From the NCBI GenBank assembly GCA_963978905.1, contig OZ022256.1:50454001-50518000 (forward strand): a DNA stretch of 64,000 bases, given 5' to 3'. Origin of the DNA: Trichostrongylus colubriformis. Lineage: Eukaryota > Nematoda > Chromadorea > Rhabditida > Trichostrongylidae. Shown in pieces: positions 1-14,300 of the stretch. The notes under the pieces were generated by a model. It did no database searches. It was not told where the DNA came from and worked only from the letters and a program-made list of their open reading frames with translations. Position 1 is the stretch's first letter. Each line of letters starts with the position of its first letter. Made by a program: the position numbers and the translations under genes.

Positions 1-2386
1 ACCCATCAGGCACTAATCAGCCATTTCCGATCTTTCAGAAATGCCCCTACCCTGAACGGTCAGTGATCATCTCGACCTTCGATCTTATTTACCATTCCTG
101 GCTCGCACGACAAATCGATGCTTATCTCATCGGCCTAGCCCTCTCACAGCTAAATCGCTCCAGAACAACAGCAGAGTAATTAGCCGGAACAACACGTAAG
201 AGCTAGAGCTATAAGCTGCTGCAGATAATTCCGTCTTCTGATCCGCTTGACTGTCTGTTTGTCTGGCCCCGTCCGACTAATAGTTGTTCACCCTTTTCAC
301 TCTGCTTCACTTGACACCTAACACTTTTGCTATTGTTTTGCTGCCGATAATGACATCAAACCGATCAAGCGCTCTTTGAGTGACGAAAAATTACGCCGAT
401 GCCATTCCCACTGAGCTCAGTCAGCCAGCTTTACACCCCGGCTCGTTCGTCCATCGCGGACAACACCGGCAACCTGTGGTCATTTTTTGATTCCTCACTG
501 GACTTCAGCTTGCATAAAACTTCTTCGAACTCTACCAATCCCTTGATATCCCTTGAACAGTCTCCCTCCTATAGTATCGGGCCAGAAGCTTTCCCGAAAA
601 AAAGAACGCCCAGGTTATTAGTGACTCACAGTGTGCTACATCTGTCAGTAACATAGCCCGAGCTACCACCAGGCATATCCTGGGGGGCATATATCACAAC
701 AACTTCATACGTTTCCCATGACTTGACGTAAAAATTGCAACGAACCGTGTTTCCGGCGTTCGCGAGCCAGCCACCAACACCCTCCCCCTTCCCTTGCCCT
801 CATCCTCGCTCCTACAGAACATGTAGGTTGGGAATTCTGACTGAATGACCAAGTCAAGGTCACGCTGAGTTTATGAGTGTGTTCGTGGCGTTTTTTACAA
901 CCTCCAACAACCCACGACCACTTCGTTCCCGAAGTCAATTAGATCTGAACGGAGGGGCGTGGCCAAAAGAGGGAGCAGATTAAACCAATCTACTCGGTGG
1001 ATTGTTGCTAATGCCTTTTGTTACGAGTAATTACTGGATTTACAATTTATTAATCGTATTGATTACCGCGTCGATTCTATCGATTTTCTGTATTGTCTGA
1101 GATTTTATAGATAGCCCACAGTATAATTACGATTTAAAACAAAAAGCAAGATCAAAAGCTAAAACAGGATCTTCTTAGAAATTTGCGCCTAAAAGCGTGA
1201 CTCTTACCATGTACAAGCTTTAGAACAGAAATTTCCAACGAAACCAAAATCCCATCTAACCGATACATGTCTCTTTTCAATTATCGTCATTATTATTATT
1301 GTTAAATTTTGCCACTATTACATTGTTGTTGATTAATATTATTACATTTCAATCCGAAATTTCAATAGTGGGGTTAATTTTAGTACTCCTTTCCTGTATT
1401 TTAATTCGTATATTTTTTACAACACGAAAATCTCCGAAACTTTCAGAAAAAATCTTTCAAAATGCTTTTTTCAGTTGTTGCCACGATTGCGATAATCGTG
1501 ATACAGTAAAACAGTAAAACGTTGGGTGGAATTCTCAAACAAGAAAAATACACCCAAAATTGAGATTACATAATTGAGATTAATTTCTTCCATGCCTTCG
1601 GCTTTGTAGTATCCCTGGCCAACCCATAATTACTTGAAAGTGTCGCTACTAGTTAACTCTCGGTAATAGCTTAAAATGATATGACACATTGGTAATGATA
1701 AAAATAGTACTTGAGAACTATAATGATATAAAATACTCACAGTGGTTGTGTGGTTGTTATCAATACACTTGCATGGTCATGTGTATTTCAATTATGAATT
1801 TGATGATGCAAAACATTTTTATTTCACAATGATACCTGGTTTTAGCATTACATGCAGTTTCACATTATTACCTACTTTTCACCGTTTTTTTTTTACTATT
1901 TTTACCTTACCTTCTCCTTCTCTTATTCGCCCATCCTGAAGTGCTCATCAAATTCAAAAAAAAAACAAATAAACAGATCCCTAGATGTTAGATGGGGCTT
2001 TCTGTCATCTCACCACTTGGATACCTCCTTGATTAGTATTATCGTATTGATTTTTATAACCTCTTCAGCTCTTTCGTCAGCTCTTAGCAATTTTCTCTTG
2101 CTCCAGATTAGTGGACAACTGCTCATGTTGCTCTCGTTGATCGTGTCGCATCTCTATGTGAATCGTGGGAAATCGTGTAATAAAATTATGGATTCCAGTC
2201 TTCTACTGCCGCCGCTTTCAACACCAACGGTTCCAGGCACTATCGTGAGAAACCCACTCGTCTCAAATCCACTACTCGCAGAATCTCCTTCCACAACCGG
2301 TTGCCAGCCATCAGCCATAATCTTCATCCACAAAAAAAGCACAATGTCCATTTGAGGGCATACTGGAAGTTCTCAGCTCATCTGCC
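1..2386. other. Region upstream of the collagen gene, no gene recognised
   Basis: No exon with a recognisable product was found. The longest open frame with an ATG (399-656, +, 85 codons) is serine/leucine rich, resembles no family I know and has no convincing flanking splice signals. Positions 1020-1900 are AT-rich. The collagen promoter and 5' UTR are expected at the right end, where a TCTCAG acceptor at 2371-2376 lies ten bases before the start codon and could be a spliced-leader site. Confidence 0.5.
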
Positions 2387-5300
2387 ATGAAATCCACCGT
2401 CATTCGAGACGACGGTGAGACAATGTTGGCTCTGTGGCCAACGGAAACATCACTCACCGTTGCTACCACGATACCCCGTCGAAAATCGTCGTCATGGCGT
2501 GAACCCATTCAAATTCCACTGTGGACGGTTTTTCTCCCCACAGGAGTGCTTTTTCTAGTTATATGTCTTATTTCTGGCCTACATCATATTCGAATAACTA
2601 ATCTCGAGCTAAGGATGCGACGTATGGAAAGCAGGCTGTCAACTTCAGAGAATACTGTAAGTCATTACTACATGTCTTGCCTCATTCAGTTATCAGTTTT
2701 TTTGTTAAAAATCCTACAAATCAATAACTACGCATTGCATGGTGCCGAAGATAACCTGCAGAGGGCTCAGAAAAATGACCACTTTATGCCATTCTCTCTT
2801 CTTTGTGGGAGCATATCAGTGCAGTGCTAAAAGGCGCTATTGAGGATCTTCTGGTGTCACTGGGCTCGCTGTATCGGTCTCAAGTGGTTTTGCCATGGAA
2901 CTGGTTATGGTTAACTGAGGGACCTGTCTGGACATTGTTAAAGCCCTATACCATGCAATGGGTTGTGTTGCAAGTGTTCCGGTGATCAGTTTGGGGTCAG
3001 GTCACCCATGGGTAGGTTTATTTCACGAGATGATTGATTTACTACCAATTTCAAGATCTTGACTACGTAGCTAGTCTACTTATATGAGAGATAGAAGAAA
3101 GGGGGGGGGGGGGGGGGTCGAATAATAAAAGCGGTGACTTGTGAAGTTAAATATGTACGTAGTAAGGTTGGATGTTTATTATTTAAACTTGACCTTCTGG
3201 AACACTGGTCGCAACACTTGAACGCTACCCCCTATGCCATCATTTCAACGAATTCTTCGAGGAAATGGAAAACATGGTGAATCCCAGAAAAGCTCGACAT
3301 CGTTGTTATCAGCATCAAAACTGATTGGACAGTTGCAAAGTAAACGGTATTATACGCTAGTTATGGAAGCATCTAGTAAAAGGGGTGAATGGCTCGTTAA
3401 GTGTATCTTGATGACCCTCTTGACTAGCCTCGATCACCTGCATACATTTGCATAATGCTCCATCGATGTTTGTTTTTGGCTGGAGCAGCACCTGCACACC
3501 AGCATCGTTGACCAGTGCTACTTGGAGCTAGCTATCGCTACTTCACGGCTGGGACTGTGAGAAATAATAGGCCTAAAAGTTCCACTTCTGTTTCTATCAA
3601 GCCGAGCGAGAATATTTTTGGAAAAAACCGTTTGCTGCCGGATTTCTCAGATTACTGTTGACCTGCCAGACAGATGGCAATAGCTGGTAGGTATGTACCC
3701 TAATCGGATTACCATAGAATCGCTCATCAAGTTTTTTGATCGATAATCGACCGATTTCTTCTAAGATCACTTAGAGCCATGGCATTATTGTTTATAGAAA
3801 TATGCTGATCAATTTCTCATCAAAATATTCGTTAAAGTGACTTTGTTTGATGTGAGGGCAGAGAATAAGACGGCTTTTCGCTATTTTCTTCACTACCAAG
3901 TAGATCGATTGTTTTCTAATCGATAATTGATTGCTAGACAGTTTGACATGATATACCTTGATATGCGACTGAATAAGTGACATTTCGAAGAAAACAGCTC
4001 GAACTCTAAACCTACTATAAGTGTCCGTCATTACCCGATCGATAATCGAACTTATGGTTTTTTTTTGTGAAACTGGCTCCATCGTTGCAGTTTTACTGCG
4101 ATTTTCCAATGTCCCCCCCCCCCCCCCTTCCAACCTCTAATAATATGTACGCTAAGGGCAAGTGGGTATCACAAAATGCACTTACCCTTCAGTCAAAATG
4201 TCAAGGGCATGCATGAATGGCGGCTGTCAGAGAATGAACGGTTAAGTAGTCTACCTGTAGATAATTGCCAGGTATCAGTGTCACTTAGTACGTCATTATT
4301 TGAAGCTCAAACCACAAGCAGTTCATAGCAAATCTAAGACGCCCATAAGTAAATATGTATTTTCCCCATACAAAATTATCCGCTATTTTACTCATGCGGT
4401 AAAGAATTCGTTCATGGAGATTCCGTGATTCAAACTCCTCTTAAGATCGCTTTGCTAGATACATCCCATGAAAAGAAACACGGAAAAAACCGAGAAATTT
4501 CCTGTGTTCCAAAACAAAAATGGAGAAAGTGGAAAACTCTCTCGACTCCCGTCGAGCAACATTTGAATAGCCGGTGGCGTGCAGAGCGCAGCTCAGACTT
4601 CCCCGAGTTCATTCCTGATTTGACCGCGACCACATAACCCTCGTGGTCACGCCCCCTCGGATGTCCCACCCTGTCGGACGTCACTTTGCGAAGCTTTATC
4701 CCGTCCGGTTTCTTGTTTTTTGCGTGAAACTTTTGATGCGGCCATGAGAGAGCAAATGCAAAATGAATATATGAACAACGGAAGATCCTAGATTCCCGCG
4801 GACGATTCCTTCAAGAGCTCGGTTTAGAAATGGACTCGATGTGGAGTTGGGGGAATCTCCACAGATATTTTTTTGTGTTTTCTTGGGGCAGACTATATAT
4901 GTGAGAAGATATGCACTAATATCATTCCCATCCTCACTATTTTATCTTGGTTACTGTTTCGGGGAAATCTTTCAGAGTAGGAGTGCTGTCAAAAATGCGG
5001 AAAACGCAGAAATTGGGAAAATGAGAATTTCGTGCGGGCTTTTTTTCATAATGTTGATGCAATGTCCTGTCACACGGCTGCTAATGAGCCACTGCGATAG
5101 AGACTCGATAATCAGTTCATCGTCCATACTGATTTTGAATGTCTCGCATAATAACCTCAAAATACAGGGTGAGAAATTGTTTTTGTTTATTTTTTGCATA
5201 TCGACATAACCTTATGCAGGCATTTCTTATAAAAAGCGATTGGGAAAGTTATTTTATGAAAAATAATCCTTTGGCTGTCAGTACCCTCACAGCAAAAATC

Positions 5301-8300
5301 GTGTGGTCAGCGCGGCCCCAAAACCCAAAGAAGCTCCCTCTTTGACCTGCTTCGGAGGCCACTTGTGCTCAGGCAACACTTCTTATTTTCTTTTTGTTGA
5401 GATTTCGCTGTAGTTATGGACCTTTCCTTCAACCCACCGTTCCTTTTTGTTCGAGCATTTTCCCGATTTTTTCCTACATTTTAAGGTTTTCACTTCATAT
5501 TTTTTAAAGATTACCTTCAAAAAACTTTCATTTATTTCGCTTTTTTTTAATTTTCCCGATCGAGTCCACCAGAGTCACCTTGCTGAGATTGGAGCTATTC
5601 TCACATTTACCTCCCTGGGCTAAACTACGTCGGCGATCCATTTTAGAGGCCTGAATGGTGTGACACATCGTTGAGTGCAACGGTTGCACACAACGATGCT
5701 TACACCCACCTTTCATCTACACACAGGTGTGTGTCCGTCTGTCAGCCTTCAGAGCAGCTCGTTGAAAGATGGATCGGTAAGCTCTGTGTGAGATCTGGAC
5801 GCGAAGAATGAATTGGTTGGCCCCGTATCTCGTCACTGATTGATAGACATTGGTCGGATTCCTGAACTACAAAGTCCAACGTACCTCCTGGCTAGTGGCT
5901 AGTGGCTTTTTGTCTCAAGGGGGGGGGGGACATTAGGCAAAAGTAAAAAGGATGGCCAGCCGGGCAGATGCATCTGTTCGTCTGGTAGGTTTGTGCGAAA
6001 ATAGAATAATGATGGGTTGGTGACATAACGAACGACTATGCACTCGTCACCTACGAGATATTCTAATCGACTGGCTAATTGCAGAGGAAATTTGCCCATT
6101 TGAGAAGGATTAAGAACAGCAACGGGTTTTCTTGACCAGGCCGTCTGGGTAAGGCCTGGAAATTAGCAACTTTCACCGTTCAAGCCTGTAGCTTTTGTAA
6201 TCATGCAATACCGTTCGATTTCCTGGCGCAGGGACGAGGAAAATCGACGAAAATGGTTCATAATGGGTTTGGTAAAGCGGCTTAACTGTAATTAACTATT
6301 CAATTACCTACGCATTCGCGAATACCTTCCCATTTGAGACTTTCCGAGTGGCCCGAAAAGCTCTGGAGCCCACGACTACATATGACGGAAAGTTTCCCAT
6401 GGCTCGTAATGGAGCAAAAATCATCGCTAGGCATTTTTCCGTTTAATGGCCCATAACTGATGGATTGATGGTGAGTTTAGTGGCTTCCCAGCAGTAGCGG
6501 CATTACCGAAGACAAAATGGATATTGGGGTAGTGGGGGGGGGGGAACATCTGGTCGTTCTATTAGTCTACTGTCACGCGATGCTTTGTCTTCGGCACTTA
6601 CAAACACTAAACTATAACAGCTTACTCTTGAAAAGGGCTGAGATCAGAGCCAAAAGCTGTTTTCTCTCTGTGAAGGGGGATAGAAGGGTTACACTCAACT
6701 GGAGGCATCGCTGACCTTCATTCAGGTCCAGTCTTCCGCTGGGAAATTCTGATCACTGGGCCCATTTGATTTATATAGTAACATTTTCAAATCTATTATT
6801 TTTTATTATATATTATTATTTATTGCGATTTATAATTTTGTATTTTGTTTTATTTATTTTATATTTATTCCGTACCAAAAGTATACTATGCATGTAGCTC
6901 AAGTACACAAGCATGACATTCGGTGGAAAATTCGGATCTAGAAAATCCGGCTGTGATTACTACTTCACCCACCTACTTAAATGAGTAAAAAATCAAAAGA
7001 CTAAAAATAATCATAAAAACATAAAGATGCCGAATAAATTGTGATGCATATTGCTCATCTAAATTCCTCAGCTACTTTTTTCTCGGCCAAATTCACTAAC
7101 TTCCGTCCATTTGTTCTCAACAACTGTTGCATTGTTAATCACCAATAGGCTGCGTTGAGTAATCGCTTGCTGTCATGATTGAAAAATCTCCATGAACTGG
7201 TCGGAAAGTTCTAATTTTTGGTCGCTCAAGTTATTGATGGTCTGTTGCTCAGGGGCTGACAATAGGGTTCAATAGTTTGGATTTTGCTGCCGGGTGATAA
7301 TAGCTTTCTAACTCAGTGAGGCCTCTCCTATTCATTATTTATTTATTTATTTATTTATCTATTTACTTATTAATTAATTAGTTAATTAATTAATTAATTG
7401 CACGTATGAGTGCGCTATTACATTTGGCTAAGAAATCGGTAGTAGACGCAAAACAAACACGTGAGCACAGTGTGGTCTTTACTTACAACCAGGGAGGGGG
7501 ATATCATATAAATCGGTCGGAAATGAAAATACAATAATGTAATAAAAAGAAAATGATACGGTACCGTGCTGTAATTATCGAAATTGCCATACATTCAGCT
7601 GGTTCCGCATTTGGAACACTTTGGGGCTTGTGGTGGATCAGATGGGGCTTCAATCAACCAGTCCCCATGCTCAAAATGGACTTTTTATTGGCTCAAGCAA
7701 GTCTAGCACCAATTAGCCGTATTCTCATTTATGGAATACCCAAACAACCCGTTGGGATCCTGTTTCCAACAAGATCCACAAAAGTGCACCGTGACGCCAT
7801 TAGTGACTTCTCTACAGTCACAGTACTTATAAAATTATTTTTGGGATTCGCTTGCTTTTGGAATTCCTGCTGGCTCGCTTGGGGGAGCATGGACGAAGAT
7901 GCAGCAAAGGAAAAATCGAGGGCTTTGTACGTTTGAGCTCTGAACACTGCTTTGTGTCCAGGCCTTGGAAGTGATTGCAAGGTCTTACTCGCGTAAAAGG
8001 TAGAATTTTTGAGAAAAATTGAGCAGATGGAAATTTTCTGAGCAACGTTACATGGCTGATGTCTGCTAGCTTGTTCATCGGTATACGTTTACTCACTCGT
8101 CGACTAATCCTCTAACAAAGAACTCGAACACGACAAGGTCAACCACCCACGGAGTACCCTGTGGAGAACTGAGGTCCCGCTTGGGAATCAGACCTATGAT
8201 GTGACAGATATCCAAACTTCTTGCCCTACAAGGTCTCTAGTCTCCGCAATTCACTCCTCGACCTTTAACTGACTACTTATAAACGCTAAGAAACGAGAAT

Positions 8301-11300
8301 TTCACGGTTTTTTTTTTCAGGGATGGGGAGGGGAGGGTATGGAAGAATTTGTGATTTTTTTTTTCTTGGAAATGACTTCCTATTCCCTGCAATACCGTTA
8401 AGTTCAAAGAAGTGCATGGATCAATCAGCGGTAAGAGGGAAGAGGGCAGAAATGATTTCACGCTTCGGGAAAAAGGCAAGAGAAATTAAAATGCCAAAAT
8501 CAAGAGCTCATCACAAATTTTTCTTAAAAAGTTCAATTTCACACCAAACTTGTAGAGATCCAGAATCTCTGAACTTGTTTCATACTGCAACGAAATAAAC
8601 TACATGATTAATAGCTAATGGCAAGTCCATTTATAGTAGGTTTGGGAATCAATGCTGTATAAATAGTGCAGATGTGAAACTGTGTCAAAATACGACAGTA
8701 GAAAAAAGCTATTGTATAAAAATGCCCTTTTACGCAATCACCGTCACAACGTCGACTTTTCGCAGACACAGAGTCGCTTGCGAATATGTAATCGTTTCCG
8801 GCCATTCGAGCTTGTTCACAGGCGCTTGTTAAAAGAGGGGAGGGGGTCATAGGAGAATTTGTCATAAACGTAGAGGGGCCTTTGCAGCCATTTGACGATT
8901 TCAGCCTCAGTTCGAATCCATGGCATAATATCCGTCACCCGCAAACATACGCTCATAGCAATAGTGAAGCGACCTCCTTACCTTTTGCACTTATAGAAGA
9001 ATTGAAACACAATTTTTTTTTGTAGTAACATTTTTTCTGCGATCGATGTGAAATTCGGCGGTTTGCTCGTTTTCCATACTTGTCACGGGCCTCCCCCCCC
9101 CCCTCCCCTCCCGCTATCTACTGGTCAACTCGCTTCCATCACCTTCGGCCACGCTGTGTGATATGACTGTTTGAGCGATGGACAAATCGACAACACACAC
9201 ACGTTCATTGCCTCCGGGCGGGGCCGAGCGCATTTTGTAAGAAGTGACTACTACAGGGGGTGCCATAAAACAAAATACTCCTTCTTCACTTTTAATCCTA
9301 CTTAAGTCGAACTTCAGCAAATTCTGTTGAGGTATTTCCATCCACAAATTTAATTTTGATGAAGGTAAAAGTAGTGAGTCTCAGTTTGCTCCTGTTTCTG
9401 AAGGAAGATCTCGGGAATAATTTGCCTCAATAGTTTTATCTTTTTCGTTTTGTGTACTTGGCGTATGTGAGCCGTGAGCAAAATTACTCTTTTTTGGCAC
9501 ATTTTGGAGAGCCTAGAAACATACAGTCCGTTTCCCAGCGCCTGGCAGGGCGAGGTGACGGACTTGGATGAAAGTGTATCGATCTCTCTCACCCCGCCAC
9601 ACACTCTCGCTCTCGCCACGTACTCTCTCACCCAAGTCCATAGGGCCACGCCCTGCCAGGCATCGGGAACTGGACTGTATGTGAGCTAAAACGCTCAATA
9701 GGTTAGACCATGCAGATACGGGGGAAGTACTCGTGTCCGGAGCCATGCCAAAGGAAGACGTGAAATATAGGAAGTCGGTTCGACCGAGCCGTTTTACACC
9801 AAGTCACAGCAAGGACGCTGTGTACTGCTTGGGAACAGTGACCTGGCCGAATGCAGGCTTTGACAGGCGATCCATAGACCACAATAGTGACGGCGCCTTC
9901 ACCGCTGCTTTACTTATTCGCCATTCAATTTCATGACGGATTTGCTGACTATCGACAGCGCTCTGTCTCTAAACCTCTGAAAAGTCTTGAAATTCGAAAT
10001 TGAAAAGTGAAAGCTGCGGAAAGGAAGATTCAATGTCAGTAGAGTAACGGATGAGCGAAATTTCCTGAAAGCACAGATGAAGGCTCAAGTCTGCTCAAGG
10101 TCGGACCTCGCGGTCATAAGCTAATACTTATACTTTATAACCGGTAACCCTTTAATACTCAGAATAGTACTCAACCACCCTCGAGCAGTTTGTCAGTCGG
10201 GTATCCTTCCGTTCACTAGAGCAGTAAGATATTTTACTTGTATTTTTGAAACTCAATGGTTTTTTTTTTGGCTGAACTCATTTTAGCACCACCTGCCTTT
10301 TGACATTTGAACGATCTCAGAATCGTTTATTACCCGCGAGTATATTTACTTCTTCAAATAAACATCTCAAAACCTTGTCTGACACATCTGCTCTGGAACA
10401 GAAACAAACCACCTGTTCCTATGGACAGTCCTTTTCTTCTGAATCGGCGAAGCTCTTCGGAACACCCTAAACCCTTCTAATTCGAGTACTCATATAACCA
10501 ACGTGCAGAGTCACTCTAGACATTTACAATGGTCGTATCCATTACAAAACCGGTGAACCACGGCCATACATACATATGTAAGCAGTTAGCCGTTCCTCAG
10601 TAGAAGACGGGAGTTTTTCTCGAGCCTTTTGGCTGTGTTTGTTTAGCGAGATCTTAAAAAACTGAGCGATCCAGCATGTTGCTGAGTCCTATTTCCGGCT
10701 ACCAGTGTCAGGTGGTGTTTCATGTAGCAATAAATTTTAACAAATATCCGCCGACATATCTTCACGTGGGATCATTCATTACACGGAAACTTTGCGAAGA
10801 TCAAGTAGATATCAAAGCCATCGGGGACTTTCAAGAACCTCGACAAGGTTTTTGACCCTCGAAGCCATCGCGAACCTAACAATAAGGGTACAACAGCAAG
10901 ATTATAACTGCATATGTAGTACAAAGGATAAGGGGTCCTGCGTTAATATAACCCCTCTGAGGTGCTATCTGAGGACTACAGGGGCAGCTGGATGTTTTCT
11001 CAGTATATTCGGATATTATGGGGTCAGTCAAAATTGAAGGTCAGATTTATCCAGGGCAAAGCAATGCGTTAAAGAAACTTTCTGAAATTTATGGCACCTC
11101 AAACCTACCGACAATGAGCTTACTGATGACACTATAAGTACCGCTGTTAACTTCTAAAATGACGTATCTAAAAAGATTATTGGTCAACCAGTCGGGCAAG
11201 CACACACTACTGCGCGCGTAGCATCATGGGCGTCAGTGGGTAGATCGGAATTGATTTTTTTTATAAATTTCCAAAACTGTCACCATCTCCACAGGATGTT

Positions 11301-14300
11301 CTTCATGTTATGCCTAATTCGTCACAGACAGACAGACAGACGAAGGGTTTTATATAAAGTAGATGATTATTTTTTTTCCACTTTATTTATATATGAACTC
11401 ACTATTTAGTTTACCAGGTGCGAACTATGATTATCCACATCACTAGATATACTTATCCACCGAAGTTGGGATTGAGCACGATATGATTGGACGGAATCGA
11501 TAGTTTGAAGAGATTCGGCCGGTGAAGGCAAGTCACTACCACCAAGGAAGACCTCTAGAGAATCGATGGCGATCTGCAGACTCAATGAAAATTTACAAAT
11601 TTTTTGACGTTTACCGAATCGTCAATCATATTACAATACCCGCCTTAAGTTTTCAAAAGAAAACGCGGAAAGCGCGGATCCGCGCTTTCCGCGTTTTCTT
11701 TTGAAAACTTAAGGCGGGTATTGTACCTGAATGCAGCTGCAGTAAACAACACAGCAGGTTTTGATCTATGAATTTCCGATGCATAACTGCCTATCACTCC
11801 GGGCCATTAAAAGACATCCACTGCATGTTCTTGCTCTTTTCTGAAGATCATCCAGCAAGTCGATCATTCAGTCGATGCGCGCCGAAAAAAACAGCGATTT
11901 TGCGTTGCCGAGGGACCGGCAAAATAATAAGATACCATTAAAATTTCAAAAAACGTGAGTACTATACCACGGAATCGCTGTGGGATGATCGGTTCCGTCA
12001 GAATACGCCATGCGCGCAATTTTTAACGTAATCTAAGCTGTATGTGCGCAAGCCAATACAGGTATTGCTTACTTCGCTGCTAGGACTATTTTTACATTTA
12101 GTTGAGGAGTTTAACACCAAATATGGCTTCTAGCCTTTTGTATAGTGAAATTTTATGAATTTTGAATTTCAAATCGGCTCACTATAGTCCACTCTTTATC
12201 ACTTTCAGGTGTGAATTAGTATAGGACTTGAAGCGCAGTTTTCAACGCGATTCTCAATCCCAGACAGGATCCCAGGAAGAAAATGATAAAGTTTTGGGAC
12301 CTGATGGTGGTCTTTTTGATCGTGAGAAAAAGGAATTGACATATACTACTTGCAACAAGGTCACTATCATGACCAAATGAGCAAATGTTCTACAATTAAA
12401 TGGGAAGGTAGAGTGCGCAGCGCGTTCTGAAGAATTAGTCAGTGTTGATGTCTTTACCAAGAGTACTGAGCTAATTTTTTTATTTTATTTCCAGATCCCT
12501 ATTGACCTACGTAATACGACAGCAATGGAACGAGCAAGTCGCAGGATACGGAACACTCGTGACTGCGTCTGCCCACCAGGTGAGTTGATGGTATGGATTC
12601 AATTACACTTAGAATAGATGCAATCAAAGTGGAGACCTTGAAAGTGGGCGTGATCTTTGGTTTGGGCGTGGTTTGTTCTTGAAAATCCTCATGGAATCTG
12701 ATAATAAATTAAAGTCCTTTATAGATGAGGGCATTAAATAAATATTCTGTAACACTTTCGGAACCCTTCGGTGATAAACGTTAGAACAAGCCGCGCCCAA
12801 TTTACTAACTCCTCCTACTTGTTCGCCGAAAGCTTTAGTAACCAATGAAACTTGTGGCTATTGAATTTGTTGGGCGGGTGGCATATTTCGCAAAGGACGT
12901 TACGGCGTGCAATCGTGACAAGTGCAGGTTGACAGTATGTCGACGGGATGAGGACGGAACAGTTGTAATGTCGCACATCATTGTCGAACATCTCATATCT
13001 GTCATATTACATCTGATGATGACGGAATTGAGTCGCTTGGGGATTAACCGACGGAGCAAAGAAATGTGCTATGACATTGTTAACTGGAACACTGATGGCG
13101 ATTCGAAAAGCCGATTGGATTGCGCCGCGAATACACTATCACACCGGTAAAGTGGATGATCCTCATCTGGCAGTGTTCAGAGGCACTTTGTAGGTCAGCT
13201 AGAGCCCAAGCTCTCTTCCATACCCTACAAAATAAGTTTTAATCCACTAGTGGGACCTCCGAGAAAGTAACTTCTGGCAGGAGGACCGGATGCTAGGATG
13301 TCCCATGTGGTCATTTCAGATACAGCTACGGTGCCCAAAAACATTTCCGAACGACGTTCCATCCGATTTTTAGTTCCATTCCCGGCCAATAAATCGCCGT
13401 TATGGATGTAAAATCAGCAGACGGCAATTTCTCATAAAAGCACATTCCGATGTCGTGAAATTTGCACTTTCAGGTCCTCGAGGAGAACGTGGACCACCTG
13501 GACCACCGGTAAGAACATCTGCTGACACTATGTGTAATGACATAGGGTTCACTTTCCGAGAAAACATAGGAACATTTAGCTCGAAAACTAATTTTGCTGA
13601 TAAAATCGTAGTACTACTATTTTGTTATTGTGAACAACATTCTTAGTACTGTTTGGCTAGATCAATGAGGGAAAGGCAGTGGGTGGGGGAGGGGGGAGGG
13701 GAGGGGGTAATTGTCGACTGTTGAGCAGTATCATTAGCTTTATTGGTTCATACATGCAAATATAAAAAGGTACATAATTGACATATCGGCTGTGTGAAGG
13801 CATGGCTTATTCTAATTACGTTTACTATTTACTCCATCATTTTATTATGTAATATTGTGATATGATGTAATATTTTATTTGTTCCATCCGATTTTTAATT
13901 TATTTTCATCCGTTCTTCGAGCTCCCGAGCTAAAATCGTGATTATTAATAGTCGTGACGGCATTAGGAATTTTTGTACTTTTCTTCAAAAAATTTTTACC
14001 ATTATGTTTTTCGAACAACTTAATATTATTTCTTTTACGGCCATTTTCAGTGGGTATAACAGCCTCCTGCAATAGCCTATTGTTAGAATTATATGTATGA
14101 ACTTCTATTTATTTACGGTATAGTTAGTTTTTATATTCATTTCTGCTTTTACAGGGTAATAGAGGATACAACGGATGGCCTGTAGGTTACCTGCCGTATC
14201 TGATTTTTAGAGTGACCTTCACACTTTTAATATCACACATAGTTATCTTGCACACAATGCCGTTGCAGCATGCGACCTTCCACGAGCCCTAGTGGTTATT

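Larger units (their letters stand above)
2657..12494. other. 9.8-kb intron 1 of the collagen gene
   Basis: No coding exon was recognised. It holds long G and C runs (3101-3117, 4113-4127), a TTTA/TTAA microsatellite, one copy of MITE family A and a perfect palindrome. A 127-codon open frame on the plus strand (7553-7936) is hydrophobic and matches nothing I know. A CAGACAGACAGACGAAGG motif near 11328 looks like a transposon end. Regulatory elements or a missed small exon could be here. Confidence 0.6.

Noticed and set aside
3085..4140. Inverted repeat joining the G17 and C15 tracts
   Set aside because: Only the homopolymers pair; flanks on both sides do not match beyond a few bases.
12845..13150. 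101-codon plus-strand open frame in collagen intron 2
   Set aside because: It overlaps opposite-strand frames of similar size, has no family motif and lies inside an intron whose flanking exons join in frame without it.
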